Assembly (NCBI GenBank): GCA_947625375.1
Contig: CANQOC010000017.1
Span: 1-48,915, forward strand
Reading direction: 5' to 3'
Source of the DNA: an uncultured Clostridia bacterium
Lineage (GTDB): Bacteria > Bacillota > Clostridia > Oscillospirales > Ruminococcaceae
Length of the DNA stretch: 48,915 nt
Position numbers and translations under genes: made by a program. Below are positions 32,538-41,087 of this stretch, piece by piece (position 1 is the first letter of the stretch; every line of letters starts with the position of its first letter). The notes under the pieces are model-generated. The model was not told where the DNA came from, ran no database searches, and saw only the letters and a list, made by a program, of their open reading frames with translations.

Positions 32538-32594
32538 CAAAACCAACTTGCAAGGTAGGTTTTAAAATCTCCTGCAAGGCGAAAGGGTGACATC

Positions 32595-32681
32595 ATGAAA
32601 AACTACTTTGAAAAGCTTGTGCGTGAAAACTTCCGATACGGTCGAATGCAATTTGGAAGATGCTGTCGGGTATGTGACTGA
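32595..32681 (+). CDS. 28-residue frame of unknown nature
   Basis: The ATG follows AAAGGGTGACATC. The frame begins MKNYFEKLVRENFRYGRMQF and ends with three cysteines (CCRVC). I do not recognise it. It may be a true small protein, or the surviving 5' end of a longer gene whose remainder was lost when the 7-bp repeat array at 32690 arose. Its strong promoter is the main reason to list it. Confidence 0.35.
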   Translation: MKNYFEKLVRENFRYGRMQFGRCCRVCD

Positions 32682-32689
32682 CATATCGA

Positions 32690-32768
32690 GAAGACAGAAG
32701 TGAGATTGTCAGAAGTCAGAAGATATATGTCAGAAATTAGAGGATAGAAGATAGAAATACGATATCTG
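32690..32768. repeat. Heptamer array before the sulfhydrylase gene
   Basis: Units such as CAGAAGT, CAGAAGA and TAGAAGA in 7-bp register. The unit changes from CAGAAGT type to GAGGATA type inside the array. Confidence 0.65.
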
Positions 32769-32829
32769 TCTGTCGAAATCCGATATAAGAATGTGTATTA
32801 ACCAAATTTACCGAAAGGAAGTTATTTAA

Positions 32830-34116
32830 ATGTCTGAATATAAATTTGAAACCTTACAGCTCCATGTGGGTCAGGAGACCCCCGACCCCGCGACCGACGC
32901 CCGGGCGGTGCCGATTTACGCGACGACGTCATATGTTTTCCGCAACTGTGAGCACGCGGCGGCGCGGTTCGGTCTTGCCGACGCCGGAAACATCTACGGA
33001 AGACTCACCAACTCGACTCAGGACGTCCTTGAAAAGCGCGTTGCAGCGCTCGAGGGCGGAGTCGCGGCGCTGGCGCTCGCCTCGGGTGCCGCCGCCATCA
33101 CCTATACTATTGAGGCGCTTGCGCAGAACGGCGGGCACATCGTTGCGCAGAAGACAATCTATGGCGGAAGCTATAACCTTTTGGAGCACACCCTGCCGAA
33201 TTTCGGCATCACCGCGACCTTCGTCAATATCCACGACCTCGCCGAGACCGAGGCGGCTATCCGCGAGAACACCCGCGCAATCTATATCGAGACGCTCGGC
33301 AACCCGAACAGCGATATCCCCGACATCGACGCGCTCGCCGAGCTTGCGCACAGACACGGTCTGCCGCTTGTCGTCGACAACACCTTCGGCACGCCCTATC
33401 TTATCCGCCCGATTGAGCACGGCGCGGACATCGTCGTCCACTCGGCGACCAAATTCCTCGGCGGTCACGGAACGACCCTCGGCGGAATCATCGTCGATTC
33501 GGGAAAATTCGACTGGGCGAAGAGCGGGAAGTACCCCGCGGTCGCCGAACCGAACCCGAGCTATCACGGCGTCTCGTTCGTAAAGGCGGTCGGTCCCGCG
33601 GCTTTTGTGACATATATCCGAGCGGTACTCTTAAGGGACACCGGCGCGACAATCTCGCCCTTCGCCGCTTTCCTGCTTCTCCAGGGGATTGAGACGCTTT
33701 CGCTGAGGATTGAGCGCCACGCCGAGAACACAAAGAAGGTCGTCGAATTCCTTGAGAATCACCCGCAGGTCGAGGCGGTAAATCACCCGTCTCTGCCGAA
33801 TCACCCCGACCACGCGCTCTATGAAAAATACTTCCCGAACGGCGGAGGCTCAATCTTCACCTTTGAAATCAAGGGCGGAATCAAGGAGGCTCACGCGTTT
33901 ATCGACAACCTTAAGATATTCTCGCTTCTGGCGAACGTCGCCGACGTAAAGAGCCTTGTAATCCACCCGGCGACGACGACTCACAGCCAGCTGAGCGAGA
34001 AGGAGCTTTTGGACCAAGGAATCAAGCCGAACACCGTCCGCCTTTCAATCGGCACCGAGCACATCGACGACATCATCGCCGACCTGCAAAGGGGCTTCGA
34101 CGCGGTCAGAAAATAA
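32830..34116 (+). CDS. O-acetylhomoserine sulfhydrylase (PLP enzyme)
   Basis: A 428-residue member of the Cys/Met metabolism PLP family. The length and the motif HSATKFLGGHGTTLGG with the PLP lysine at K208 fit O-acetylhomoserine aminocarboxypropyltransferase, as do NIYGRLTNST and the C-terminal NTVRLSIGTEH. It makes homocysteine from O-acetylhomoserine and sulfide, which MetH elsewhere in the window can methylate to methionine. A strong ribosome site AAAGGAAG precedes the ATG. cysK follows after 18 bases and an Rrf2 regulator after that. Confidence 0.93.
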   Translation: MSEYKFETLQLHVGQETPDPATDARAVPIYATTSYVFRNCEHAAARFGLADAGNIYGRLTNSTQDVLEKRVAALEGGVAALALASGAAAITYTIEALAQNGGHIVAQKTIYGGSYNLLEHTLPNFGITATFVNIHDLAETEAAIRENTRAIYIETLGNPNSDIPDIDALAELAHRHGLPLVVDNTFGTPYLIRPIEHGADIVVHSATKFLGGHGTTLGGIIVDSGKFDWAKSGKYPAVAEPNPSYHGVSFVKAVGPAAFVTYIRAVLLRDTGATISPFAAFLLLQGIETLSLRIERHAENTKKVVEFLENHPQVEAVNHPSLPNHPDHALYEKYFPNGGGSIFTFEIKGGIKEAHAFIDNLKIFSLLANVADVKSLVIHPATTTHSQLSEKELLDQGIKPNTVRLSIGTEHIDDIIADLQRGFDAVRK

Positions 34117-34134
34117 TTTTTCGGAGGAATTGTC

Positions 34135-35067
34135 ATGTCAAAAATCTTCACATCGGCCGACCAGCTCATCGGAAAAACGCCGCTTTTGGAGCTGACCCAT
34201 ATCGAGGAGTCGCTCGGACTTAAGGCGAAAATCCTTGCAAAGCTTGAATACTTCAATCCCGCGGGTTCGGTAAAGGACAGGGTCGCAAAGGCGATGCTTG
34301 ACGACGCCGAGGAGAGGGGAGTGCTGACGCCCGATTCGGTCATCATCGAGCCGACGAGCGGAAACACCGGAATCGGACTCGCTGCCGTCGCGGCGGCAAG
34401 GGGATACAGAATCATCATCGTAATGCCCGAGACGATGTCGGTCGAGCGCCGCCAGCTGATGAAGGCATACGGCGCGGAGCTTGTGCTCTCGGACGGCTCA
34501 AAGGGAATGACCGGCGCTATTGAAAAGGCCGAGGCGCTTGCGAAGGAGCTTCCGCACAGCTTTATCCCGGGGCAGTTCGTCAATCCCGCGAACGCGAAGG
34601 CCCACCGCGAGACAACGGGTCCCGAAATCTTTGAGGACACCGACGGAAAGGTCGACGTCTTTGTCGCCGGAGTCGGCACAGGCGGAACGATAACCGGCGT
34701 CGGGGAGTATCTTAAGTCCAAAAATCCGGACATCAGGGTCGTCGCGGTCGAGCCGAAGACCTCGGCGGTGCTGTCGACCGGAAAGGCGGGCTCGCACAAG
34801 ATTCAGGGCATCGGCGCGGGGTTTGTCCCGAAGATTCTGAACACAAAAATCTATGACGAGATAATTCCGGTCGCCGACGCCGACGCTTTCGAGTACGGGC
34901 GGCTTGTCGGGAAAAAAGAGGGCGTCCTTGTCGGGATATCCTCGGGCGCGGCGCTTTTCGCGGCGGTCGAGGTCGCAAAGCGTCCCGAAAGCGAGGGAAA
35001 GAACATTGTCGTCCTTCTCCCCGACACCGGCGACAGATATCTTTCGACGGCGCTTTTCGCGGAATAA
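34135..35067 (+). CDS. cysK: Cysteine synthase A (O-acetylserine sulfhydrylase)
   Basis: A 310-residue PLP enzyme that makes cysteine from O-acetylserine and sulfide. The PLP lysine is K47 in [11 protein letters not shown]. The substrate loop is [12 protein letters not shown], the phosphate loop GTGGTITG, and the end is [17 protein letters not shown], all classical CysK features. GGAGG lies seven bases before the ATG. It shares an operon with the sulfhydrylase upstream and the Rrf2 regulator 12 bases downstream, so both routes of sulfide fixation are under one control. Confidence 0.96.
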   Translation: MSKIFTSADQLIGKTPLLELTHIEESLGLKAKILAKLEYFNPAGSVKDRVAKAMLDDAEERGVLTPDSVIIEPTSGNTGIGLAAVAAARGYRIIIVMPETMSVERRQLMKAYGAELVLSDGSKGMTGAIEKAEALAKELPHSFIPGQFVNPANAKAHRETTGPEIFEDTDGKVDVFVAGVGTGGTITGVGEYLKSKNPDIRVVAVEPKTSAVLSTGKAGSHKIQGIGAGFVPKILNTKIYDEIIPVADADAFEYGRLVGKKEGVLVGISSGAALFAAVEVAKRPESEGKNIVVLLPDTGDRYLSTALFAE

Positions 35068-35079
35068 CGGGGTGAAAAG

Positions 35080-35541
35080 ATGCTGATTTCGACGAGGGGG
35101 AGATATGCGCTGAGGGTGCTGATTGACCTTGCGGAGCACTCGGACGGCGGCTATGTCCCGATGAAAGAAATCGCCGAAAGACAGGAGATTTCGCTTAAAT
35201 ACCTTGAACGTATTCTACCGGTGCTCACGAAAAACGGAATCATCGGCGGATTGCAGGGGAAGTCGGGGGGATACCGGCTTCTCGTCCACCCGGAGGAGAT
35301 TAAAATCGGCGACATTTTAAGGCTGACCGAGGGCGACCTTGCTCCGGTCGCCTGTCTCGAGTGCGGCGCAAAACCCTGCCGGCGGATGTCCGAGTGCCGC
35401 ACCTACCCGATGTGGTCCGAGTTCTATAAGATGATTAACGGCTTCTTTGACGAAAGGACGCTGGGGGATATTGTGGGGGAGCGGCGCTGTGAAAGCAGAG
35501 GAGCGGAATTAATCGCGCGGCGGAATGCCCCCGAGGAGTGA
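35080..35541 (+). CDS. Rrf2-family transcriptional regulator (CymR/IscR-like)
   Basis: A 153-residue Rrf2 protein. The winged helix (LISTRGRYALRVLIDLAEH, then LERILPVLTKNGIIGGLQGKSGGY) is at residues 1-75. Residues 92-106 carry C92, C95, C100 and C106, an arrangement that could hold an iron-sulfur cluster as in IscR. In Firmicutes, the related CymR represses sulfur assimilation genes together with CysK. Here it lies directly after cysK, which supports that role. The cysteines differ from classical CymR, which lacks a cluster, so redox or cluster sensing is possible. Confidence 0.9.
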   Translation: MLISTRGRYALRVLIDLAEHSDGGYVPMKEIAERQEISLKYLERILPVLTKNGIIGGLQGKSGGYRLLVHPEEIKIGDILRLTEGDLAPVACLECGAKPCRRMSECRTYPMWSEFYKMINGFFDERTLGDIVGERRCESRGAELIARRNAPEE

Positions 35542-35697
35542 GCAATGTCGCGCTACCGCATATAAGGTATTCGCTGCGCTCATGCTATTTATAGACTCCC
35601 ACCCCCTTCCCCCGCCCACATGGGAGGGGGTTCTGCATAGCTATGACTTTGAGCGCCGCCTGACGGCGGGGTCAGTTTGCGATAACATGGCTTTTTT

Positions 35698-35808
35698 CTT
35701 CCACACCCCCAGTCCCCCTCTCCCTCAGTGAGAGAGAGGGGGTTCCACCCCACACCCGGCCGTTCACGTTCGTGAACGGCACGACCACTCCCCTCGAGGG
35801 GAGTGGTA
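35698..35808 (-). repeat. Three-hairpin module B, copy 4
   Basis: Reverse orientation; all three hairpins are intact, including GCCGTTCAC-GTTC-GTGAACGGC. Confidence 0.7.
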
Positions 35809-36009
35809 CCGGGCAAGGAGGACACTTTGGCAGGTTTTAGAAAAATTGTGTGCTGATGCCATACCTTGCTATAAGGAATTCGCTTCGCTCATACTATCTA
35901 TAGACTCCACCCCCTGCCCCCTCCCACATGGGAGGGGGTTCTGCATAGCTAAAGCTTGGAGCGCCGCCTGACGGCGGGGGAAATATGCGCGTTGCCTCAC
36001 TTTGCTAAT

Positions 36010-36200
36010 AAGGAGTCCGCCTGCGGCGGACGGCTTATCGCGTCACCTTGGCGGTGACGTGATTACGCCTGTTCCCGCCCGCACTTGTTTCCTATCTGAC
36101 TTAGTTTGGTGTGAGCGAAGCGAAACACACAACGACGCTCACTAAAAGTATTAGTTATATCAAAGTGTATTGCGTCGTTTGCCTCCCCGACGGGGAGGGA
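36010..36200. repeat. 190-bp duplicated segment H, copy 1
   Basis: Nearly identical to 47693-47880. It begins with two hairpins of module C in reverse (TCCGCC-TGC-GGCGGA and CGTCACC-TTGGC-GGTGACG), then has a unique core with GTGAGCG..CGCTCAC and ends in CCTCCCC-GAC-GGGGAGG. Confidence 0.75.
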
Positions 36201-36334
36201 GCACTGCAATCAGAACACAGATATCAGAAGTCAGAGGTCAGAATTCTATCATCTAATCTCTACCCTCTATCCTCTAACCCCCTTCCGTCAATTTTTTGTG
36301 CCGATTTAACAATATGAGTGAGAAATTCTGGCAA

Positions 36335-36368
36335 AAATGTACAAAATATTGTGCCCGAGTTGTACAAA
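36335..36368. promoter_or_regulatory. Motif shared by the two surface-protein genes, site 1
   Basis: TGTACAAAATATTGTGCCCG followed by GTTGTACAAAAA. A related TGTACAATATATTGCGTCCG occurs at 37327 and GTACAATATATTGCTGCC at 37468, both upstream of the second gene. The core CAATATATTG is a perfect palindrome, suggesting a common regulator. Confidence 0.5.
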
Positions 36369-36401
36369 AAACCGATTCGACACAAAATGTCGTGAAAAAC
36401 C

Positions 36402-36429
36402 TTGACTTTTAATTCCCGTCGGGTATAAT
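36402..36429 (+). promoter_or_regulatory. Predicted promoter of surface protein gene 1
   Basis: TTGACT, 16-bp spacer, TATAAT. Confidence 0.75.
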
Positions 36430-36483
36430 AGAATTAAATTCGTACAATTATGCGAATTTAGAAATTATTACGGAGGAATAATC

Positions 36484-37236
36484 ATGAAAAAAATTCTCGC
36501 TATTGCCGTAGCCGTTATGATGGTTATGGCACTCACTGTCAGCGTTTTTGCTGAGGAAGTTATCTATTCCCTCGGTGAAAATGATACCCTCGGACAGCAC
36601 CTCGAGACCGTTACCATCGGCGGCGGCGGAGTTCTTCCCGCTGACGACCCCGACGGAGTAGGCTCAAGAATCGCTACCAACTGGGTAAACGGCTCGACCT
36701 TCGACGCTATCCTTGCCGCTATTAAGACCGACGGCGCTGTTGTAAGAATCACCTACACCGGCACCATCAAGGCCATCGGCTATCAGAGCAGCTACGGAAC
36801 CGAGTCCTTCGTCAACGTCACCGACGTCACCGAGGTTGACGGCAAAAACGTCGCTATCATCCCTTGCGCAGACATCGCTGCCGCTGCTCCCGACGTTATG
36901 AACGGCGGTTATGACTGGTGCAACTTCATGGTCACCCAGGACGGCGAAGTAACCCTCCTCGCTTTCGAGGTTGTCACCGGCTACGAGGCTGCTCCCGCTG
37001 CCGATGAGGCTGCTGCTGATGATGCCGCTCCCGCTGACGACGCTGCTGCCGATGCTCCCGCTGACGACGCTGCCGCTGAGGCTCCTGCTGCCGACGAGGC
37101 TCCTGCTGCCGACGAGGCTCCTGCCGCTGAGGAAGCTCCTGCCGCTGAGGCTGCCGCTCCTTCGACCGGCATTGCTCTTGCTGTGATTCCGGCTGTCGTC
37201 GCTATGGCCGCTGTCGCTGTCTCCAAGAAGCACTAA
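36484..37236 (+). CDS. Secreted Ala/Asp/Pro/Glu-rich surface protein 1
   Basis: A 250-residue exported protein. Residues 1-23 are a signal peptide ending TVSVFA. A folded domain spans about 24-165. Then comes a low-complexity stalk made of ADDAAPADD and APAADE units (about 168-220). The end has APSTG, a hydrophobic stretch (IALAVIPAVVAMAAVAV) and SKKH, a layout like a sortase sorting signal but with A-P-S-T-G in place of L-P-x-T-G. It should be cell-wall or membrane anchored. Codons are unusually rich in GCT for Ala, unlike the surrounding genes, a sign of high expression or repeat expansion. The function of the folded domain is unknown. Confidence 0.87.
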   Translation: MKKILAIAVAVMMVMALTVSVFAEEVIYSLGENDTLGQHLETVTIGGGGVLPADDPDGVGSRIATNWVNGSTFDAILAAIKTDGAVVRITYTGTIKAIGYQSSYGTESFVNVTDVTEVDGKNVAIIPCADIAAAAPDVMNGGYDWCNFMVTQDGEVTLLAFEVVTGYEAAPAADEAAADDAAPADDAAADAPADDAAAEAPAADEAPAADEAPAAEEAPAAEAAAPSTGIALAVIPAVVAMAAVAVSKKH

Positions 37237-37250
37237 TTTTTAAAGAATCG

Positions 37251-37285
37251 CGGCGAACGGTTTCGGCTGTTCGCCGTTTCTTTTT
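37251..37285 (+). terminator. Terminator of surface protein gene 1
   Basis: Stem CGGCGAAC/GTTCGCCG with loop GGTTTCGGCT, followed by TTTCTTTTT. Confidence 0.88.
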
Positions 37286-37326
37286 GTTCAGAAGATTCAT
37301 CAGGAAAAATCAATGATTTTCGACTC

Positions 37327-37356
37327 TTTGTACAATATATTGCGTCCGGATTGTGA
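37327..37356. promoter_or_regulatory. Shared motif of the surface-protein genes, site 2
   Basis: TGTACAATATATTGCGTCCG, about 100 bp before the promoter of gene 2; a third copy (GTACAATATATTGCTGCC) lies at 37468 between that promoter and the ATG. Confidence 0.5.
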
Positions 37357-37423
37357 TAAATAAACAAAATCTTGCGCCGCTCTCGGATTATCAAGCGGAT
37401 TTACAGAAAATTTTGAAAACATA

Positions 37424-37453
37424 TTGACAACTTTTATGTTAAAGATGTATAAT
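37424..37453 (+). promoter_or_regulatory. Predicted promoter of surface protein gene 2
   Basis: TTGACA, 18-bp spacer, TATAAT. Confidence 0.75.
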
Positions 37454-37509
37454 TTCAGCAGGTACGCAGTACAATATATTGCTGCCAAAAATTTACGGAG
37501 GAAATAGTT

Positions 37510-38187
37510 ATGAAGAAAATTGTTTCTCTTGCCATCGCCTTTATAATGGTCATGGCACTCACTGTCAGCGTTTTCGCAGCACAGGTTCCCATCACTGAGG
37601 ATGCCCTCGGCTTTACCGACGGCGACGTCACTATTGCGGACGGCACCGCCACCTCGAGCGGCACAAGCTTCAATATCCTTCTGCCCGAGAGCGTTCCGAA
37701 CGGCGGAAAAGTTACCGTTCACATCAAGGGTTCGACCAACGGCGACTTCAGAGTCTGGCTCGCCGCCGGACAGGCAACCTTCTCCCCCGAGCCTCTTTGG
37801 AAGGCTTCGGAACAGGGCGTAGGCACCGGTGAATTCGACGTCACCTTCGAGCTCGAAGCATTCCCGAAGGACGGAACCGGCGATGCTGCCGACAGCATCA
37901 TGTTCAAGGCTCCTTCCTACGACAGCACTCTCGACAACTTCGTCCTCACTTATCTCAGCATAAACGGCGACGAGGCTGCTCCCGCTGCCGACGCTGCTCC
38001 TGCCGACGAGGCTCCCGCTGCTGACGACGCCGCCGAGGCTCCCGCAGCCGACGAGGCTCCTGCCGCTGACGAAGCTCCCGCCGAGGCACCCGCTGCCGAA
38101 GCTGCTGCTCCTTCGACCGGCATTGCTCTTGCCGTGATTCCGGCTGTCATCGCTATGGCCGCTGTCGCAGTCTCCAAGAAGCACTGA
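37510..38187 (+). CDS. Secreted Ala/Asp/Pro/Glu-rich surface protein 2
   Basis: A 225-residue paralogue of the protein 273 bases upstream. The signal peptide (VMALTVSVFA) and the C-terminal end (EAAAPSTG, hydrophobic stretch, SKKH) are almost identical between the two, while the folded domains (about 24-150 here, with NGGKVTVHIKGSTNGDFRVW) are unrelated at first sight. This one looks like a beta-sandwich of a carbohydrate-binding-like kind. The stalk is again AP/DE-rich. The pair looks like one secretion and anchoring frame carrying two different display domains. A GGAGG ribosome site precedes the ATG, and a terminator follows. Confidence 0.87.
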   Translation: MKKIVSLAIAFIMVMALTVSVFAAQVPITEDALGFTDGDVTIADGTATSSGTSFNILLPESVPNGGKVTVHIKGSTNGDFRVWLAAGQATFSPEPLWKASEQGVGTGEFDVTFELEAFPKDGTGDAADSIMFKAPSYDSTLDNFVLTYLSINGDEAAPAADAAPADEAPAADDAAEAPAADEAPAADEAPAEAPAAEAAAPSTGIALAVIPAVIAMAAVAVSKKH

Positions 38188-38204
38188 TTTCACTAAGCTG
38201 AACC

Positions 38205-38234
38205 AAAAGCCGTCAGACATCTGGCGGCTTTTTG
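38205..38234 (+). terminator. Terminator of surface protein gene 2
   Basis: AAAAGCCGTCAG..CTGGCGGCTTTTT with loop ACAT and one G-T pair. Confidence 0.85.
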
Positions 38235-38238
38235 CGTT

Positions 38239-38348
38239 GGGCGCAGCCGGCGCGCGAAGCGCGCGAACGAAAATGAAGCAGAAAAATCCCGAGGGATTTT
38301 CCTGCTTCTTTCGTTCAGGTCGACCTTCGGTCGACCTCGGCTGCGTCC
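38239..38348 (+). repeat. Cloverleaf repeat D, copy 6
   Basis: Closing stem GCGCAGCCG/CGGCTGCG is a further paired version. Small arm is AGGTCGACC-TTC-GGTCGACCT. Long arm has tip AATCCC..GGGATT on an AACGAAA/TTTCGTT base. GC arm GCGCGC-GAA-GCGCGC. Confidence 0.8.
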
Positions 38349-38647
38349 CTGTCAGAGAACGGAGGGCAGAAGTCAGACGTCAGAATAATACGGAGTCGCC
38401 TTGAGAAAAATAAGTTGCCGTACATTTCCACGCCGTCAGGCGGCAATCCACCCCTTAGCTATGCACACCCCTCCCATGTGGGAGGGGGCAGGGGGTGGGA
38501 GACTAAAAATAGCATGAGCGAAGCGAATTCCTTTTTACAAGGCGGTGGCGCACAGTGCTTTTTAATCCGCTCAGCGAATTCCTTATTTCGGCAGTACGTT
38601 GCCTCTGCAAGTCACCTATAACGCTCGCAAGTGTTCTCCATGCCAAG

Positions 38648-38758
38648 TACCACTCCCCTCGAGGGGAGTGGTCGTGCCGTTCACGAACGTGAACGGCCGG
38701 GTGCGGGGTGGAACTCCCTCTCTCTCACTGAGGGAGAGGGGGACTGGGGGCGAGGAAG
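38648..38758 (+). repeat. Three-hairpin module B, copy 5
   Basis: Third hairpin has ACTCCCTCTCTCTC in place of ACCCCCTCTCTCTC, a one-base loss of pairing; the first two are intact. Confidence 0.7.
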
Positions 38759-38886
38759 AAAGAAAACGGGGAAACATCAAGGGTGATACATTTACGTCTG
38801 CCGCAAAGTGAACGCACTTAGCAACGCATGACTCTGCACAATTTTCCACCGCCGTCAGGCGGATATCAAAAGTTTGACGATGCAGA

Positions 38887-38986
38887 CCCCCTCCCCGTCG
38901 GGGAGGGGCAGGGGTGGGGGAACAGGCGTAATCACGTCACCGTTAAGGTGACGCGATAAGCCGTCCGCCGCAAGGCGGACTCCTTA
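38887..38986 (+). repeat. Hairpin module C, copy 4
   Basis: CCCCTCCCC-GTC-GGGGAGGGG, CGTCACC-GTTAA-GGTGACG and GTCCGCC-GCAA-GGCGGAC. Confidence 0.7.
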
Positions 38987-39188
38987 TTAGCGACGTGCGG
39001 CACCGTCACAAATTTCCCCCGCCGTCAGGCGGCAATCTCAACCTTAGCTATGCAGACCCCTGCCCATGTGGGAGGGGGTAGGGGGTGGGAGTCTAAAAAT
39101 AGTATGAGCGAAGCGAATTCCTTATTATGGGGCAGTCCGGCGCCTCTGCAAGTTACCTATAGCGCTCGCAAGTATCCTCCTTGCCAAG

Positions 39189-39298
39189 TACCACTCCCCT
39201 CGAGGGGAGTGGTCGCGCCGTTCACGAACGTGAACGGCCGGGTGTGGGGTGGAACCCCCTCTCTCTCACTGAGGGAGAGGGGGCAGGGGGTGTGGAAG
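39189..39298 (+). repeat. Three-hairpin module B, copy 6
   Basis: Very close to copy 1; the spacer after hairpin 3 is GCAGGGGGTGTGG where copy 1 has GACTGGGGGTGTGG. Confidence 0.7.
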
Positions 39299-39452
39299 AA
39301 AAAGAACGGAGAAGCATCAAAGGGGTGGCGTTTAGCGTCCGCTGTAAAGTGGACACTTTATGCAACGTATGGCACCGCGCAAGATTTCCCCCGCCGTCAG
39401 GCGGCAATCTCAACCTTAGCTATGCATACCTCCATCTTCCACCCTCTACCCT

Positions 39453-41033
39453 CTACCCTCTACCCCCATACTCCCCCATCACCCTCTCCGCGGTCCTCAC
39501 CCCGTCGACGGCGGCGGACATGATTCCCCCGGCGTAGCCGGCGCCCTCGCCGCAGGGGTAGAGGTTCGTGATGCCGAGCGCGGTTCCCGCGTCGCCCCGA
39601 AGAATCCTTATCGGCGACGACGTCCGCGTCTCGGGGGCGGTCAGGACAGCGCCCCGGTCCGTAAAACAGCTCATCTTCCTGCCGAAATCCCGTAAACCCG
39701 TCCGGAGCATCTCGGTCACAAACGGCGGATATATCCCCGAAAAGTCGGTGAAGACGACCCCGGGGCGGTACGTCGGTTCGATGGCGCGTCCCGAAGAGCG
39801 CCCGTCCAAAAAGTCCCCGACCGTCATCGCGGGGGCACGGTGACTGCCCGTCAGCTCAAACGCCCTCCGCTCGATTCCGCGCGCAAAGTCGACCCCGCCG
39901 AGCGGTCCCGAGGGGAAATCCCCCCTGTCGACCGAGACCGCAACCGCCGCGTTGGCGTTCTCGCCGCTGCGGTCATACCCGCTCATTCCGTTGGTGACGG
40001 TCCCGCCGCGCTCGCTCGCCGCCGCGACGACCTCTCCGCCCGGGCACATGCAAAACGTATAGACGGCGCGGTTCCCGGCGCGCAGCGACAGCTGATACTC
40101 GCCCTTCGGAAGACCCGCCTCGCCCGATTCGCGGCCGTAAAGACTCCGGTCGACGTCGACCTGCCGGTGCTCAATCCTTGCGCCGACCGAAAACGCCTTC
40201 GGCTCGATATAAACCCCGCTTTTGAGGAGCATTTCAAAGGTGTCCCTTGCGGAATGACCGATTGCGAGGATAAGCGACGCCGTTTCGATGACTCGCCCTC
40301 CGGCGGTCACGCTTTTTATCGCCGAATTTTCGAGATTTATCCCGTCGAGCCGCGTCATAAAGCAGACCTCGCCGCCGAGCGAGATGATTCTTTCGCGGAT
40401 ATTTTTGACGACTCCCCGAAGCCTGTCGGTGCCGATATGCGGCTTCGAGAGATAGAGGATTTCCTCCGGCGCGCCCATCTCGACAAACCTCTTCAGGACA
40501 TAGCGGCAGAGCGGGTCTCCGATGCGGGTCGTAAGCTTTCCGTCCGAAAAAGTCCCCGCGCCGCCCTCGCCGAACTGCACATTCGTCTCGGGGTCAAGCT
40601 CGCCGCCGCTCCAGAACCCCTCGACCGCCTCGGTCCTTTTGTCGACATCGGCCCCGCGCTCGAGGACAATCGGCCTGTACCCCGCCTCGGCGAGCATCAG
40701 CGCGGCGAACATTCCCGCGGGACCGAATCCGGCGATAACCGTCCTTCCGTCACGCTTTTCCTTTGATATGACCGGACTCGGGACGGCTTCGGTAAAATAC
40801 CTGACGTCGCGAAGACCCGCGAGCTTTTCCTCACGCGCCGCGTCATGAAGACAGAGCATCACCGAGCAGACCGAGCGGATATCGCTCCGCTTCCTTGCGT
40901 CGAGAGAGCGCTTATAAATCCCCGCGCCGGCGACGTCGCCCTCGCGAAGCGACAGCTTTTTTTCGGCAATCCTTATCACCTCGGCGTCGGACGTCCCGAC
41001 GGGGCAGGAGATGTTTGAGAGAATAATCGGCAT
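39453..41033 (-). CDS. FAD-dependent dehydrogenase (COG2509-like)
   Basis: A 526-residue flavoprotein. A dinucleotide-binding loop GFGPAGMFAALMLAEAG lies near residue 105, followed by VLERG. The stretch NVQFGEGGAGTFSDGKLTTR and the end YPCGEGAGYAGGIMSAAVDG are signatures of the uncharacterised FAD-dependent dehydrogenase group found in most Clostridia. The N-terminal ~90 residues form the small alpha/beta domain typical of that group. The ATG at 41033 is set by GGAGGAAAA just upstream; a longer frame would start inside the terminator of the preceding gene. Physiological substrate is unknown. The C terminus ends within a CTCTACC repeat array, so its last residues may be recently altered. Confidence 0.88.
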   Translation of the reverse strand: MPIILSNISCPVGTSDAEVIRIAEKKLSLREGDVAGAGIYKRSLDARKRSDIRSVCSVMLCLHDAAREEKLAGLRDVRYFTEAVPSPVISKEKRDGRTVIAGFGPAGMFAALMLAEAGYRPIVLERGADVDKRTEAVEGFWSGGELDPETNVQFGEGGAGTFSDGKLTTRIGDPLCRYVLKRFVEMGAPEEILYLSKPHIGTDRLRGVVKNIRERIISLGGEVCFMTRLDGINLENSAIKSVTAGGRVIETASLILAIGHSARDTFEMLLKSGVYIEPKAFSVGARIEHRQVDVDRSLYGRESGEAGLPKGEYQLSLRAGNRAVYTFCMCPGGEVVAAASERGGTVTNGMSGYDRSGENANAAVAVSVDRGDFPSGPLGGVDFARGIERRAFELTGSHRAPAMTVGDFLDGRSSGRAIEPTYRPGVVFTDFSGIYPPFVTEMLRTGLRDFGRKMSCFTDRGAVLTAPETRTSSPIRILRGDAGTALGITNLYPCGEGAGYAGGIMSAAVDGVRTAERVMGEYGGRG

Positions 41034-41042
41034 TTTTCCTCC

Positions 41043-41075
41043 AAAAAATCGCGGGACTTTTCGCGGTCCCGCGAT
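41043..41075 (-). terminator. Terminator after cdaR
   Basis: Stem ATCGCGGGAC/GTCCCGCGAT (41048-41075), ending on the minus strand in six T that abut the ribosome site of the dehydrogenase gene. Some read-through is likely, since no promoter for that gene is visible. Confidence 0.8.
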
Positions 41076-41087
41076 ATATGACAAAGC

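Larger units (their letters stand above)
35542..36290. repeat. Repeat-filled intergenic block 4
   Basis: No gene is seen. It contains GGTATTCGCTGCGCTCATGC with a reversed CCCACATGGGA hairpin, B4 reversed, a second reversed ACATGGGAGGG hairpin, a CCGCC-TGAC-GGCGG hairpin, the 190-bp duplicated segment H1 and a 7-bp array (36208-36285). Confidence 0.75.
38236..39452. repeat. Repeat-filled intergenic block 5
   Basis: No gene is seen. In order: cloverleaf D6, a 7-bp stretch (38348-38390), a CCGTCAGGCGG hairpin, a CCCATGTGGG hairpin with GCGAAGCGAATTC, B5, C5, another CCCATGTGGG hairpin, B6 and a closing array of CTCTACC units (39430-39472) that runs into the 3' end of the next, minus-strand gene. 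Confidence 0.8.
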
